From NCBI RefSeq assembly GCF_943181415.1, contig NZ_CALPBZ010000006.1:1-64000 (forward strand): a stretch of DNA of 64,000 nucleotides. The letters run 5' to 3'. Shown here one piece after another: positions 32,158-39,455 of the stretch (position 1 is its first letter; each line of letters begins with the position of its first letter). The translations under genes and the position numbers were made by a program. This DNA comes from Microbacterium sp. Marseille-Q6648 (GTDB lineage Bacteria; Actinomycetota; Actinomycetes; Actinomycetales; Microbacteriaceae). A model generated the notes under the pieces. The model made no database searches, was not told the DNA's origin, and saw only the letters and a list, made by a program, of their open reading frames with translations.

Positions 32158-33084
32158 ATGAAGGCACTCGTCTACCGCGAGTTCGGCGGCGCCGACCGCT
32201 TCGAACTCACCGACATCGACACCCCCCACATCGGGCCCGACACCATGCTCGTCAAGGTCGTGGCGGCCGGCATCAACCCGGTCGACTACAAGATCCGCGA
32301 GGGCTACCTCGAGGGGCTCATCGACACCGCGCTTCCCGCCGTTCCGGGATGGGACGTCGCGGGCATCGTCGAGAAGCCCGGCCTGGACACTCCGGAGTTC
32401 CAGGAAGGCGACGCCATCCTCGCGTACGCCCGCACCGACGTCGTGCGCGGCGGCACGCTCGCCGAGTACGTCGCGGTGCCCGTGCGCACCGCGACCCGCA
32501 AGCCCGAGGCGCTGTCGTTCGAAGATGCGGCGGCGATCCCGCTCACGGGCCTGACGGCGCTCCAGAGCGTCGAGCGCTCCGGCCTCGGCGAGGGCGACAC
32601 GGTGCTGATCCACGGCGCGGCCGGTGGCGTCGCGTCGTTCGCCGTCCAGCTCGCGGTCCGGGCGGGCGCGCGCGTGATCGGCACCGCATCGCCGGCGAAC
32701 CACGACTACCTGCGCGAACTCGGCGCCGAACCGGTCGCCTACGGCGACGGCCTGGTGGATGCCGCGCGCGCACTCGTGCCGGACGGATACGACGTGATCC
32801 TCGACTTCGCCGGCGGCGATTCGCTCGACTCGACCGGCGCGCTGCGGCGTGACGGCGGCCACGTCGTCTCGATCGCGGACCCGCGTGCCCGCACCGACTT
32901 CGGGGGCGACTACGTGTGGGTGCGACCGAACCCGGAGCAGCTGGCGCATCTGGCAGAGCTCGCTGTCGCGGGCGAGCTGCGGGTCGAGCGCAGCGCGACG
33001 TTCACCCTCGACGACGCCGCCGATGCGTACCGTTCGCTGGAGGAAGGCCACACCCGCGGCAAGATCGTCGTCCGGGTCTCCTGA
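32158..33084 (+). CDS. NADPH:quinone reductase-like medium-chain dehydrogenase, zinc-free
   Basis: The 308-residue MDR-superfamily protein has an N-terminal GroES-like half (VAAGINPVDYKIREG), the substrate region PLTGLTALQSV and a Rossmann half with VLIHGAAGGVASFAVQLA; the A-rich AAGGVG-type motif binds NADPH. The zinc-ligand cysteines of alcohol dehydrogenases are absent. It probably reduces quinones or other enones in the cytoplasm. The gene is monocistronic and divergent from the hydrolase gene; a clear ribosome binding site is not seen before ATG 32158. Confidence 0.9.
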   Translation: MKALVYREFGGADRFELTDIDTPHIGPDTMLVKVVAAGINPVDYKIREGYLEGLIDTALPAVPGWDVAGIVEKPGLDTPEFQEGDAILAYARTDVVRGGTLAEYVAVPVRTATRKPEALSFEDAAAIPLTGLTALQSVERSGLGEGDTVLIHGAAGGVASFAVQLAVRAGARVIGTASPANHDYLRELGAEPVAYGDGLVDAARALVPDGYDVILDFAGGDSLDSTGALRRDGGHVVSIADPRARTDFGGDYVWVRPNPEQLAHLAELAVAGELRVERSATFTLDDAADAYRSLEEGHTRGKIVVRVS

Positions 33085-33091
33085 CGCCCTC

Positions 33092-33240
33092 GCGAGACCG
33101 GGGATGCGCGGCGAGACCCGGGGGCATCGCCCTCGGTCTCGGGCGAGACCCCTGGTTTCGGCGCCGCCTCGGTGAGACCGGGCGTGCGCGGTGAGACCGG
33201 GGGAACGCGGTGAGACCGGGGGAACGCGGTGAGACGGATG
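33092..33240. repeat. 19-bp intergenic repeat with GGTGAGACCGGGGG unit
   Basis: Copies of (G)GTGAGACCGGG begin at 33171, 33190, 33209 and 33228, spaced exactly 19 bp; two older copies (GCGAGACC at 33092 and 33111) are also 19 bp apart. Between the groups a perfect inverted repeat GGTCTCG-GG-CGAGACC sits at 33135-33150. The tract continues to about 33290 with alternating GGTTTCGG blocks. It fills the space between convergent genes and has no coding support. Confidence 0.8.
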
Positions 33241-33307
33241 CCGCTGCCCGCGGTTTCGGGCCGGATCCCCGGTTTCGGCGGTGCGAACCGCACCAGCGCC
33301 GCGGTGG

Positions 33308-33595
33308 TCAGCGGGCGGCGCGGTCGGCGTGCCCGAGGACGCGGCCGGGGGCGATACGGTCGCGCACCAGGCGCTTGAGCGCCACGATGTCGGGGAAGCC
33401 GCCGTCGTCCTTGCGCGACCAGACCCGGTCGCCGTCGGCGTGCACCTCGAAGATCCCGCCGGTGCCCGGCTCCAGCGTGACGCCGCCGCCGGTGAGCTCG
33501 TCCTGGAACGTGGACAGCAGCTCCTGCGCCACCCACGCGGCGCGCAACAGCCAGTTGCACTGCGTGCAGTAGACGATCCGCACCTCGTGGGCCAC
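33308..33595 (-). CDS. Rdx/SelT-SelW-SelH family redox protein
   Basis: The 95-residue thioredoxin-like protein opens with VRIVYCTQCNWLLRA; the CxxC replaces the Cys-x-x-Sec of selenoproteins. The middle has TLEPGTGGIFEV and the end KRLVRDRIAPGR. It probably has thiol-redox function; the partner is unknown. GGGAGG directly abuts an ATG at 33601, too close to work, but is six bases from the GTG at 33595, so I take the GTG; TACGAT further upstream could be its -10. Confidence 0.87.
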   Translation of the reverse strand: MAHEVRIVYCTQCNWLLRAAWVAQELLSTFQDELTGGGVTLEPGTGGIFEVHADGDRVWSRKDDGGFPDIVALKRLVRDRIAPGRVLGHADRAAR

Positions 33596-33724
33596 CGGCA
33601 TCCTCCCGCTCGATCCGTCCGCCCATCGTAGGCCGTACCCGCTGACGAGCGGACCGTCAAGCGCCTGCACGGCGACGCCGGCGTGGGCGAGGCTGGAGTG
33701 ACCGACCAGACCGGAGGACATGCC

Positions 33725-33985
33725 ATGAACCGCGATTCCACCATCGAACCCGAAACGCCCGGCGTCGAGCCCATGGCCGCCGAGACCGACGGCATCGACG
33801 GCAGCGAGGTCCCCGCCGTCGACACCCACGCGGGCGACATCGACCAGCCCGACACGCAGGGCGAAGACCCCATCGAAGCGGAGCTCGGCGAGGACGGGCA
33901 GGGCGACCTCGCACCCGAGGACGACCCGGCCGCCGCGTCGAGCCTCGAGGACGACGGCCCGACCGACCTCCGCACCGAGATCTGA
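33725..33985 (+). CDS. Small, very acidic hypothetical protein
   Basis: The 86-residue protein is rich in Asp, Glu, Gly and Pro with no hydrophobic core (MNRDSTIEPETPGVEPMA at the start; ASSLEDDGPTDLRTEI at the end), so it is probably disordered. GGAGGACA lies eight bases before the ATG at 33725, which fixes the start and supports translation. It precedes the FAD-oxidoreductase gene by 49 bp and may share its transcript. No known family. Confidence 0.65.
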   Translation: MNRDSTIEPETPGVEPMAAETDGIDGSEVPAVDTHAGDIDQPDTQGEDPIEAELGEDGQGDLAPEDDPAAASSLEDDGPTDLRTEI

Positions 33986-34034
33986 CCCACCCGGCTCGCG
34001 CGCGACCATCGCCGAACCACCCGGAGATCTCGAT

Positions 34035-35333
34035 ATGAGCGACGACGGCGCCGATCGCGTCCGCCCGGCGACCGGCCGGGAGACGGTCGTGATCGGCGCC
34101 GGGCTCGCGGGTCTGCGGTGCGCGATCCGGCTCGCCGCGAACGGATGCCGCGTGGTCGTCCTCGAGCGCGAAGAGGTCGTGGGCGGCAGACAGCGGACGG
34201 ACCGGATCGACGGTTTCCTCCTCGACCGCGGGTTCCAGGTGCTCAACCCGGCGTATCCGGCCGTCCGGCGCTGGGTGGACGTCGACGGACTGCACCTGCG
34301 GCGGTTCCCGGTCGGGGTCCGCGTGCGCCGCGAGGACCGCGTCGTCGCGCTCGCGCATCCGCTCCGGCATCCGGGCCGCCTCCCGCTCACCCTCGCGAGC
34401 GGGCTCGTCGACCCGCGCGATCTCATCGCGCTGGCGCGCTGGGCGACACCGGCCCTGCTGCAGCCCCGTCGGGTGATCGCCGGACCCGACCGCACTCTGC
34501 AGAAGGGGTGGGACCGCGTCGGCCTGCGCGGGCCGCTGCGGACCGAGGTGCTCGAGCCGTTCCTCGCGGGCGTCCTGGCCGAAGGTGTCGGCGCGTCGTC
34601 GGACACCTTCGCCAAGCTGCTCGTGCGCATGTTCGCGCTCGGCGGCCCGGGGGTGCCCGAACAGGGGATCGCCGCGCTCCCCGCTCAGCTCGAGCAGGAG
34701 GCCCGAGAACTGGGGGTCGAGTTCCGCCTCGGCGCGGGGGTCCGCGGCATCCGCGCCCCGGGCGGCCGGGTCGAGGTCGACATCGACGGCGGCGATGTCG
34801 TGTCAGCCGATGCGGTCGTGGTCGCCGCGGGGCCGGATGCCGTGAGCGCGCTCGTCGACCTTCCGGCGCCTGCCACGCGCGGGCTGCAGACATGGTGGTT
34901 CGAGGCGGATGCCGGGGCTCCGGCATCCCCGTTGCTCACCGTCGACGGACGCAGGGCCGGTCCGATCGTGAACACGGTCGTGATGTCGCGGACGGCGCCT
35001 TCGTACGCACCGCCCGGGCGTCACCTGGTGCAGGCCACCTGCCTGCTGCCCGCCGCGGCTCGCGAGAAGCCCGCGACGGCCGCGCAGGAGTCAGACGTGC
35101 GGCGCCAGCTGTCGGAACTGTGGGGTCCGGCCGCCGCGTCATGGCCGCTCCTCCGCCGCGACGACGTGTTCGATGCGCTGCCGTCGCAGCCTCCGCCGCT
35201 GCGGACGACGAGCCCGGCGCGACTGACGGACGGCCTGTACGTGGCAGGCGACCACCGCGACACCGCGTCCATCCAGGGCGCGCTGGTGTCAGGCGACCGC
35301 GTCGCACGGGCGGTGCTCGCCGACCTCGCGTGA
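34035..35333 (+). CDS. FAD-dependent oxidoreductase (amine-oxidase / phytoene-desaturase-like)
   Basis: The 432-residue protein has the dinucleotide-binding VVIGAGLAGLRCAIRLA (residues 17-33), VVVLEREEVVGGRQRT, and the C-terminal FAD signature LYVAGDHRDTASIQGAL. The middle (FLAGVLAEGVGASSDTFAKL) matches the flavin amine-oxidase superfamily. The substrate could be an amine, carotenoid intermediate or other enone; no carotenoid genes are near. GGAGAT precedes the ATG at 34035. Confidence 0.87.
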   Translation: MSDDGADRVRPATGRETVVIGAGLAGLRCAIRLAANGCRVVVLEREEVVGGRQRTDRIDGFLLDRGFQVLNPAYPAVRRWVDVDGLHLRRFPVGVRVRREDRVVALAHPLRHPGRLPLTLASGLVDPRDLIALARWATPALLQPRRVIAGPDRTLQKGWDRVGLRGPLRTEVLEPFLAGVLAEGVGASSDTFAKLLVRMFALGGPGVPEQGIAALPAQLEQEARELGVEFRLGAGVRGIRAPGGRVEVDIDGGDVVSADAVVVAAGPDAVSALVDLPAPATRGLQTWWFEADAGAPASPLLTVDGRRAGPIVNTVVMSRTAPSYAPPGRHLVQATCLLPAAAREKPATAAQESDVRRQLSELWGPAAASWPLLRRDDVFDALPSQPPPLRTTSPARLTDGLYVAGDHRDTASIQGALVSGDRVARAVLADLA

Positions 35334-35432
35334 GTGCCGATGCCCGGCGCGTCGTCGACCTCATCGACCTCGCGTGAGACAGCCGGCGCCCGGTCGTCTC
35401 GTCGGCGTGCTCACCGCCTGGTGCCGACGCCG

Positions 35433-36098
35433 TCAGTACCGCGCCGAGAAGCCGCCGTCGCTGTGGAGCAGCTGGCCCGAGATCCAGCGGCCTTCGGGCG
35501 AGATGAGGAACGACACGAACGCCGCGATGTCGGCGGGCGTGCCCATGCGACCGAGCGGATGGTGAGCGGTCAGCTGCGCGCGCGTGGCGTCGTCCATCCA
35601 CCCGGTGTCGATGGGCCCCGGGTTGAGCACGTTCGCCGAGATGCCGCGGGGTCCGAGCTCGCGCGCGGCCGAGATGACGATCCGATCCAGCGCCCCCTTC
35701 GACGCGCCGTACGGCAGATTTCCGGTCGTGTGATCGCTCGTGAGCGCCACGACGGCGCCGCCGTCCGGGCCGACCTGCCGCGCGAAGGCCGCGATCAGCA
35801 GGAGTGAGGCGCGGGCGTTGACGGCGACGTGCCGGTCGAACTCCTCCGCGGTGGTGTCGAGGATGCCGGACTCGATGTCGTGGGCATGGCTGAGGATCAG
35901 CGCGTCGACGACCCCGTGATCGCGGACGACGGCGGCCATGAGGTCATCGGGCCCGGTGCGCGTCGACAGGTCGCCGGCATAGTCGGCATCCGTCAGATCA
36001 TTCGTGACGACCGTCCAGCCGTCGCGGCGCAGACGCGGCACGATGCCGGCGGCGATGCTGTTCGCGCGGGCGGCGCCGGTGACGAGGGCGAGAGGCAT
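35433..36098 (-). CDS. Short-chain dehydrogenase/reductase
   Basis: The 221-residue SDR has an N terminus MPLALVTGAARANSIAAGIV that resembles the enoyl-reductase-like nucleotide motif more than classical TGxxxGIG, then SHAHD (in place of NNAG), VALTSDHTTGNLPYGASKGA with catalytic Ser, Tyr and Lys, and LNPGPIDTGW. It likely reduces a carbonyl using NAD(P)H. TACCCT lies six bases before the ATG, again a leaderless arrangement. It is convergent with the FAD-oxidoreductase. Confidence 0.88.
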   Translation of the reverse strand: MPLALVTGAARANSIAAGIVPRLRRDGWTVVTNDLTDADYAGDLSTRTGPDDLMAAVVRDHGVVDALILSHAHDIESGILDTTAEEFDRHVAVNARASLLLIAAFARQVGPDGGAVVALTSDHTTGNLPYGASKGALDRIVISAARELGPRGISANVLNPGPIDTGWMDDATRAQLTAHHPLGRMGTPADIAAFVSFLISPEGRWISGQLLHSDGGFSARY

Positions 36099-36104
36099 CC
36101 GTCG

Positions 36105-36110
36105 AGGGTA
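36105..36110 (-). promoter_or_regulatory. -10-like TACCCT six bases before the SDR start
   Basis: TACCCT on the minus strand is followed by CGACGG and ATG at 36098. It lies in the 38-bp gap after the alcohol dehydrogenase, so the SDR may have its own transcript. Confidence 0.35.
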
Positions 36111-36136
36111 CTCGACGCCCCGTCACCGGCGCGGGC

Positions 36137-37153
36137 TCACATCGTCAGGAGCGCCTTGATCGCGCGGCGCTCGTCCATCGCGCGGTAGGCCTCGGCCGCC
36201 TCGGCGAGCGGCACCTGCAGGTCGAACACCTTGCCCGGGTCGATCTTGCGGTCCCAGATGAGCTGGATCAGCTCGGGAAGGAACCGGCGGACGGGTGCGG
36301 GACCGCCGTGCAGGGTCACGAGCGAGAAGAACAGCTCGAAGCCGTCGAGCGACACGTCGTGCGCGACGCCGACGTACCCGACGTGCCCACCGGGGCGGGT
36401 CGCGCGGATCGCCTGCGTCATCGACTCCTGCGTGCCGACCGCCTCGATCACGCTGTCGGCGCCGAGCCCGTCGGTGAGCTCCTTGATGCGGGCCACGCCC
36501 TCGTCGCCGCGTTCCTCGACGATGTCGGTGGCGCCGAATTCCCGCGCGAGAGCCTGCCGGTCGGCGTGGCGCGACATGGCGATGATGCGCTCGGCGCCCA
36601 GCTGCTTGGCGGCGAGGATGCCGAGCAGACCCACCGCGCCGTCACCGACGACTGCGACGGTCTTGCCCGGTCCGGCCTCGGCGGCGACGGCGGCGAACCA
36701 GCCGGTGCCGAGCACGTCCGAAGCGGCCAGCAGCGACGGGATCATGTCGGCGTCGGGCTGACCGGGCGTGGCGACGAGCGTTCCATCGGCCAGCGGCACG
36801 CGCATGTACTCGGCCTGCGAGCCGCCGACGCCCTTCCGGTGCACGCAGCCGGTGTGATACCCGGCCTGACAGATCGCGCAGGTGTTGTCCGACGCGAAGA
36901 ACGAGCCGACGACGAAGTCGCCGGGCTTCACCGTCGTGACCTCGGCGCCGACCTCTTCGACCGTGCCGCAGTACTCGTGGCCCATCGCCACGGGCTCGGT
37001 GACCTCGTCGGTGCCGCGATATGGCCACAGGTCGGATCCGCACACGCACGCGGCAGCGAGCTTGATGACGGCGTCGGTCGGGTGCTGGATGCCGGGGCGG
37101 TCGCGCTCTTCGACGCGGACGTCGCGGGGACCGTAGAGGATGGTGGCTTTCAT
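36137..37153 (-). CDS. Zinc-dependent alcohol dehydrogenase (threonine/sorbitol dehydrogenase-like MDR)
   Basis: The 338-residue protein has catalytic zinc ligands in ACVCGSDLWPY (Cys) and GHEYCGTVEEVG (His-Glu), part of the structural zinc lobe in SDNTCAICQAGYHTGC (three Cys visible), and the NAD(P)-binding VAVVGDGAVGLLGILAAKQL. It oxidises a secondary alcohol or polyol in the cytoplasm. GAAGGAG precedes the ATG at 37153. It is followed by the SDR gene 38 bp away, so the two may be linked functionally. Confidence 0.92.
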   Translation of the reverse strand: MKATILYGPRDVRVEERDRPGIQHPTDAVIKLAAACVCGSDLWPYRGTDEVTEPVAMGHEYCGTVEEVGAEVTTVKPGDFVVGSFFASDNTCAICQAGYHTGCVHRKGVGGSQAEYMRVPLADGTLVATPGQPDADMIPSLLAASDVLGTGWFAAVAAEAGPGKTVAVVGDGAVGLLGILAAKQLGAERIIAMSRHADRQALAREFGATDIVEERGDEGVARIKELTDGLGADSVIEAVGTQESMTQAIRATRPGGHVGYVGVAHDVSLDGFELFFSLVTLHGGPAPVRRFLPELIQLIWDRKIDPGKVFDLQVPLAEAAEAYRAMDERRAIKALLTM

Positions 37154-37366
37154 CGAGGGGGCTCCTTCGTGGGGCTTCGGTTGCCGGGTTCGGCTTCTCG
37201 GGGTCGCGGGGGTCCGGGGTCGTGCCGCGAGATCGGCCGTCAACAAGCATCCGCCCTCTCGCCCGGTCCAGGGAGTGCCTGACGAGACGGGTACTCGCAG
37301 GGCACCCCTCGCGAGGGTACGCGGGCGCTGTGAGCATCGCCCCGCCCCCGCGCACACTCGGGCGTG

Positions 37367-37552
37367 CCCAGGTCACGTGTTCTGGCCGGGCAAACCCGCC
37401 CGCGGCGTGCGCACTCGCGCCCAGAACACGTGACCTGGGCGATAACACTCGCCCGCGGCGTGCCCAAGCGCGCCCAGAACACGTGACCTGGGCGAGAACA
37501 CATGCTCCAGGCGCGCGATACGGGTGGTCTCGGCGAGGACACGTGATCCGGC
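37367..37552. repeat. CACGTG-core palindromic repeats, four copies in mixed orientation
   Basis: Within the 573-bp gene-free gap 37154-37726, copies of CCAGAACACGTGACCTGGGC lie at 37421-37440 and 37474-37493, in 53-bp tandem register with a shared CGCCCGCGGCGTGC block. An inverted copy is at 37367-37387 and a degenerate copy (AGGACACGTGATCCGG) at about 37535-37550. Each has arms CGCCCAG and CTGGGCG around CACGTG, so it could fold into a hairpin. The remainder of the gap is GC-rich sequence in which I see no gene; the kinase promoter must lie near its right end. Confidence 0.85.
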
Positions 37553-37726
37553 CCGGCCCGCCTGCCGGCCCCGCCCCGCCCCGGCCCGCCGGTCGGGGCC
37601 GGTCCAGACCGACCGCGACGACGTCGCAGAGGGTCCACGGCGCCGCCGTCAAGCGGGAGCGGACTTTCGCCCGATCCGCGTAGGGTGAAGGGTCGTCCGT
37701 CGCACCCGCGACGCGGACGGAGGAAG

Positions 37727-39292
37727 ATGAGCGACCCGAACGCGAGCGAGTATCCCCCCACCGGCGAGATCCTCGACGGCCGGTACCGCCTTGTCGAGCG
37801 CATCGGCGAGGGCGGCATGGCACGGGTGTACCGCGCCGACGACACGGCGCTGGGCCGCACCGTGGCCATCAAGGTGCTGCGAGGGGCCGCCGGCGACATG
37901 CAGGTGATCGAGCGGGCGCGCTCCGAGACGACCCTGCTCGCCTCGCTGAACCACCACGCGCTCGTCACCCTGTTCGATGCCCGCATCGACGACGACGCCG
38001 TCGGCTACCTCGTGATGGAGTACGTCGACGGGATCACCCTGCGCGACCTGATCGCGCGCGGACCCGTCGACCCCGAGGAGCTCGCCGGCATCGCCGCCGA
38101 CGTGGCCGAGGCGCTGCACTACGCCCACGAGGCGGGCGTCGTCCACCGCGACGTCAAGCCGGGGAACGTGCTGCTCACCGCCTCGCCCCGGCCGGACCGG
38201 CAGTGGCGGGCGAAGCTCGCCGACTTCGGCATCGCCCACCTCCTCGACTCCGACCGGGTGACCACCCCTGGCCTCATCGTCGGCACCATGGCGTATCTCG
38301 CGCCCGAGCAGGCGCGCGGCGCCGCCCCCGCACCGCCCGCCGACATCTACGCGTTCGGGCTGATGCTGCTCGAGGCGCTCACCGCGACGCGCCCGTTCGG
38401 CGACGTCGAGGGGATCGCCGCCGTCACCGCGCGCCTGGCGGCGGCTCCGGTCGTCCCCGACACGCTGGCCCCCGGCTGGCAGGACCTGCTGTCTCGCATG
38501 ACCGCCATGATCCCCGCCGACCGGCCGACCGCACTGGATGTCGCCCTCGCCTCCGAACAGCTGAGATCCTCGGATGCCGCGGCCGGCGCCGGGCGCGACG
38601 ACACCGTCACCCGGGCGATGCCGCCGGGATTCGCGGAATCCGGGATGCCGCCTCTGCCGGCCGTGCCGGCCGCGGTCGCGGCGGGTGGACTCGCCGCAGG
38701 CGGCCTGGGTGCGGCCGCGGTCGCCGACGGCGGCGTCGCTCCCGCCCCGCATGCGGCTCCGACGGCGGTCGGCTCCGACGCGCCTACGGCTGTCCTGACG
38801 GGTGCGACCCCAGGCTCGCGGGCGGGTGCCGGCGCAGCCGCGGGAGGCGGTGCGTGGGCAGCCGGCGGCGCGTTGGCGGGCGGCGCGTTGGCGGGCGCCG
38901 GCGCCGCAGCGGGAGGTGCCGCCACCGCTGAAGGCGGTGCAGCCGCGGGCTCGTCCCCCGCACGCGACGGCGGCTCGCGCGGTCGCCGAGCACTGATCGT
39001 CGGCGCCGTGATCGCGGGCGCGATCCTGCTCGGCGCGGTGCTGCTCGCGGTCTGGCTCGGGTCGCTCGCAGCCACGCCGACCCCGGCATCCACCTCGACA
39101 CCGACGCCCACCGCGACCTCCACCCCCACGCCCACGCCGACGCCCGAGGAGCCCGCACCTGCGCCTCCCGCGGATGACGACGACGAGGGCGACGACGAGG
39201 GCAACGAGAACAGCGGTCCCGGCAACAACAGCGGGAACAACGGCGACGAGAACGGCAACGGCAAGGACAAGGGCAAGAAGAAGGACGACTGA
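37727..39292 (+). CDS. Transmembrane Ser/Thr protein kinase (PknB-like, no PASTA)
   Basis: The 521-residue protein has a kinase domain (about 18-275: RIGEGGMARVYRADD glycine loop, TVAIKVL Lys, VVHRDVKPGNVLLT catalytic loop, KLADFGIAHLL DFG, GTMAYLAPEQARG). A 150-residue Ala/Gly-rich cytoplasmic linker and one membrane helix (about 420-445, ALIVGAVIAGAILLGAVLLA) follow. The outer part is a Thr/Pro tract, an acidic DDDDEGDDEG block, a Gly/Asn-rich stretch and a Lys-rich end KDKGKKKDD. There are no PASTA domains, so it is not a muropeptide sensor of the usual kind. Start from GGAGGAAG before ATG 37727. Confidence 0.9.
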   Translation: MSDPNASEYPPTGEILDGRYRLVERIGEGGMARVYRADDTALGRTVAIKVLRGAAGDMQVIERARSETTLLASLNHHALVTLFDARIDDDAVGYLVMEYVDGITLRDLIARGPVDPEELAGIAADVAEALHYAHEAGVVHRDVKPGNVLLTASPRPDRQWRAKLADFGIAHLLDSDRVTTPGLIVGTMAYLAPEQARGAAPAPPADIYAFGLMLLEALTATRPFGDVEGIAAVTARLAAAPVVPDTLAPGWQDLLSRMTAMIPADRPTALDVALASEQLRSSDAAAGAGRDDTVTRAMPPGFAESGMPPLPAVPAAVAAGGLAAGGLGAAAVADGGVAPAPHAAPTAVGSDAPTAVLTGATPGSRAGAGAAAGGGAWAAGGALAGGALAGAGAAAGGAATAEGGAAAGSSPARDGGSRGRRALIVGAVIAGAILLGAVLLAVWLGSLAATPTPASTSTPTPTATSTPTPTPTPEEPAPAPPADDDDEGDDEGNENSGPGNNSGNNGDENGNGKDKGKKKDD

Positions 39293-39327
39293 GTCCTCGA
39301 CACCCTCACCGGTCCCGTCGACGCCCG

Positions 39328-39341
39328 GCCCGCGTGCGGGC
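39328..39341 (+). terminator. Short hairpin after the kinase gene
   Basis: GCCCGC-GT-GCGGGC followed by TTGC, 36 bp after the kinase stop. The stem is only six bp and there is no real T tract, so this is a weak candidate. Confidence 0.3.
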
Positions 39342-39348
39342 TTGCATC

Positions 39349-39409
39349 AATCATGATTAACCGCTTGACCATCGTCTGAGCCGCCTGCTAGCGTCTGCGT
39401 AACCGATTA
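39349..39409 (+). promoter_or_regulatory. Promoter and two LacI-type operator candidates for the GH32 / sugar-importer operon
   Basis: TTGACC (39365-39370) and TAGCGT (39389-39394) are separated by 18 bp. A perfect 10-bp palindrome AATCATGATT sits at 39349-39358, just upstream of the -35, and TAACCGATTA (39400-39409; eight of ten bases symmetric, central CG) covers the start site. GATTAACC occurs in both positions as a direct repeat. The LacI-family gene at 44202-45221, last intact gene of the operon, is the natural candidate regulator. Confidence 0.6.
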
Positions 39410-39455
39410 ACCATCCATTTCGGATCGGTCGCAACGACGCAGCGAAGAGGTATTC

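Noticed and set aside
33092-33240. 19-bp repeats considered as CRISPR or iterons
   Set aside because: There are no spacers of unique sequence, no cas genes, and no replication gene nearby.
31291-34020. A single 909-codon minus-strand frame covering the hydrolase and upstream sequence
   Set aside because: Only the first 265 codons from the stop match a protein family. The rest runs antisense to the quinone reductase gene and through the 19-bp repeats.
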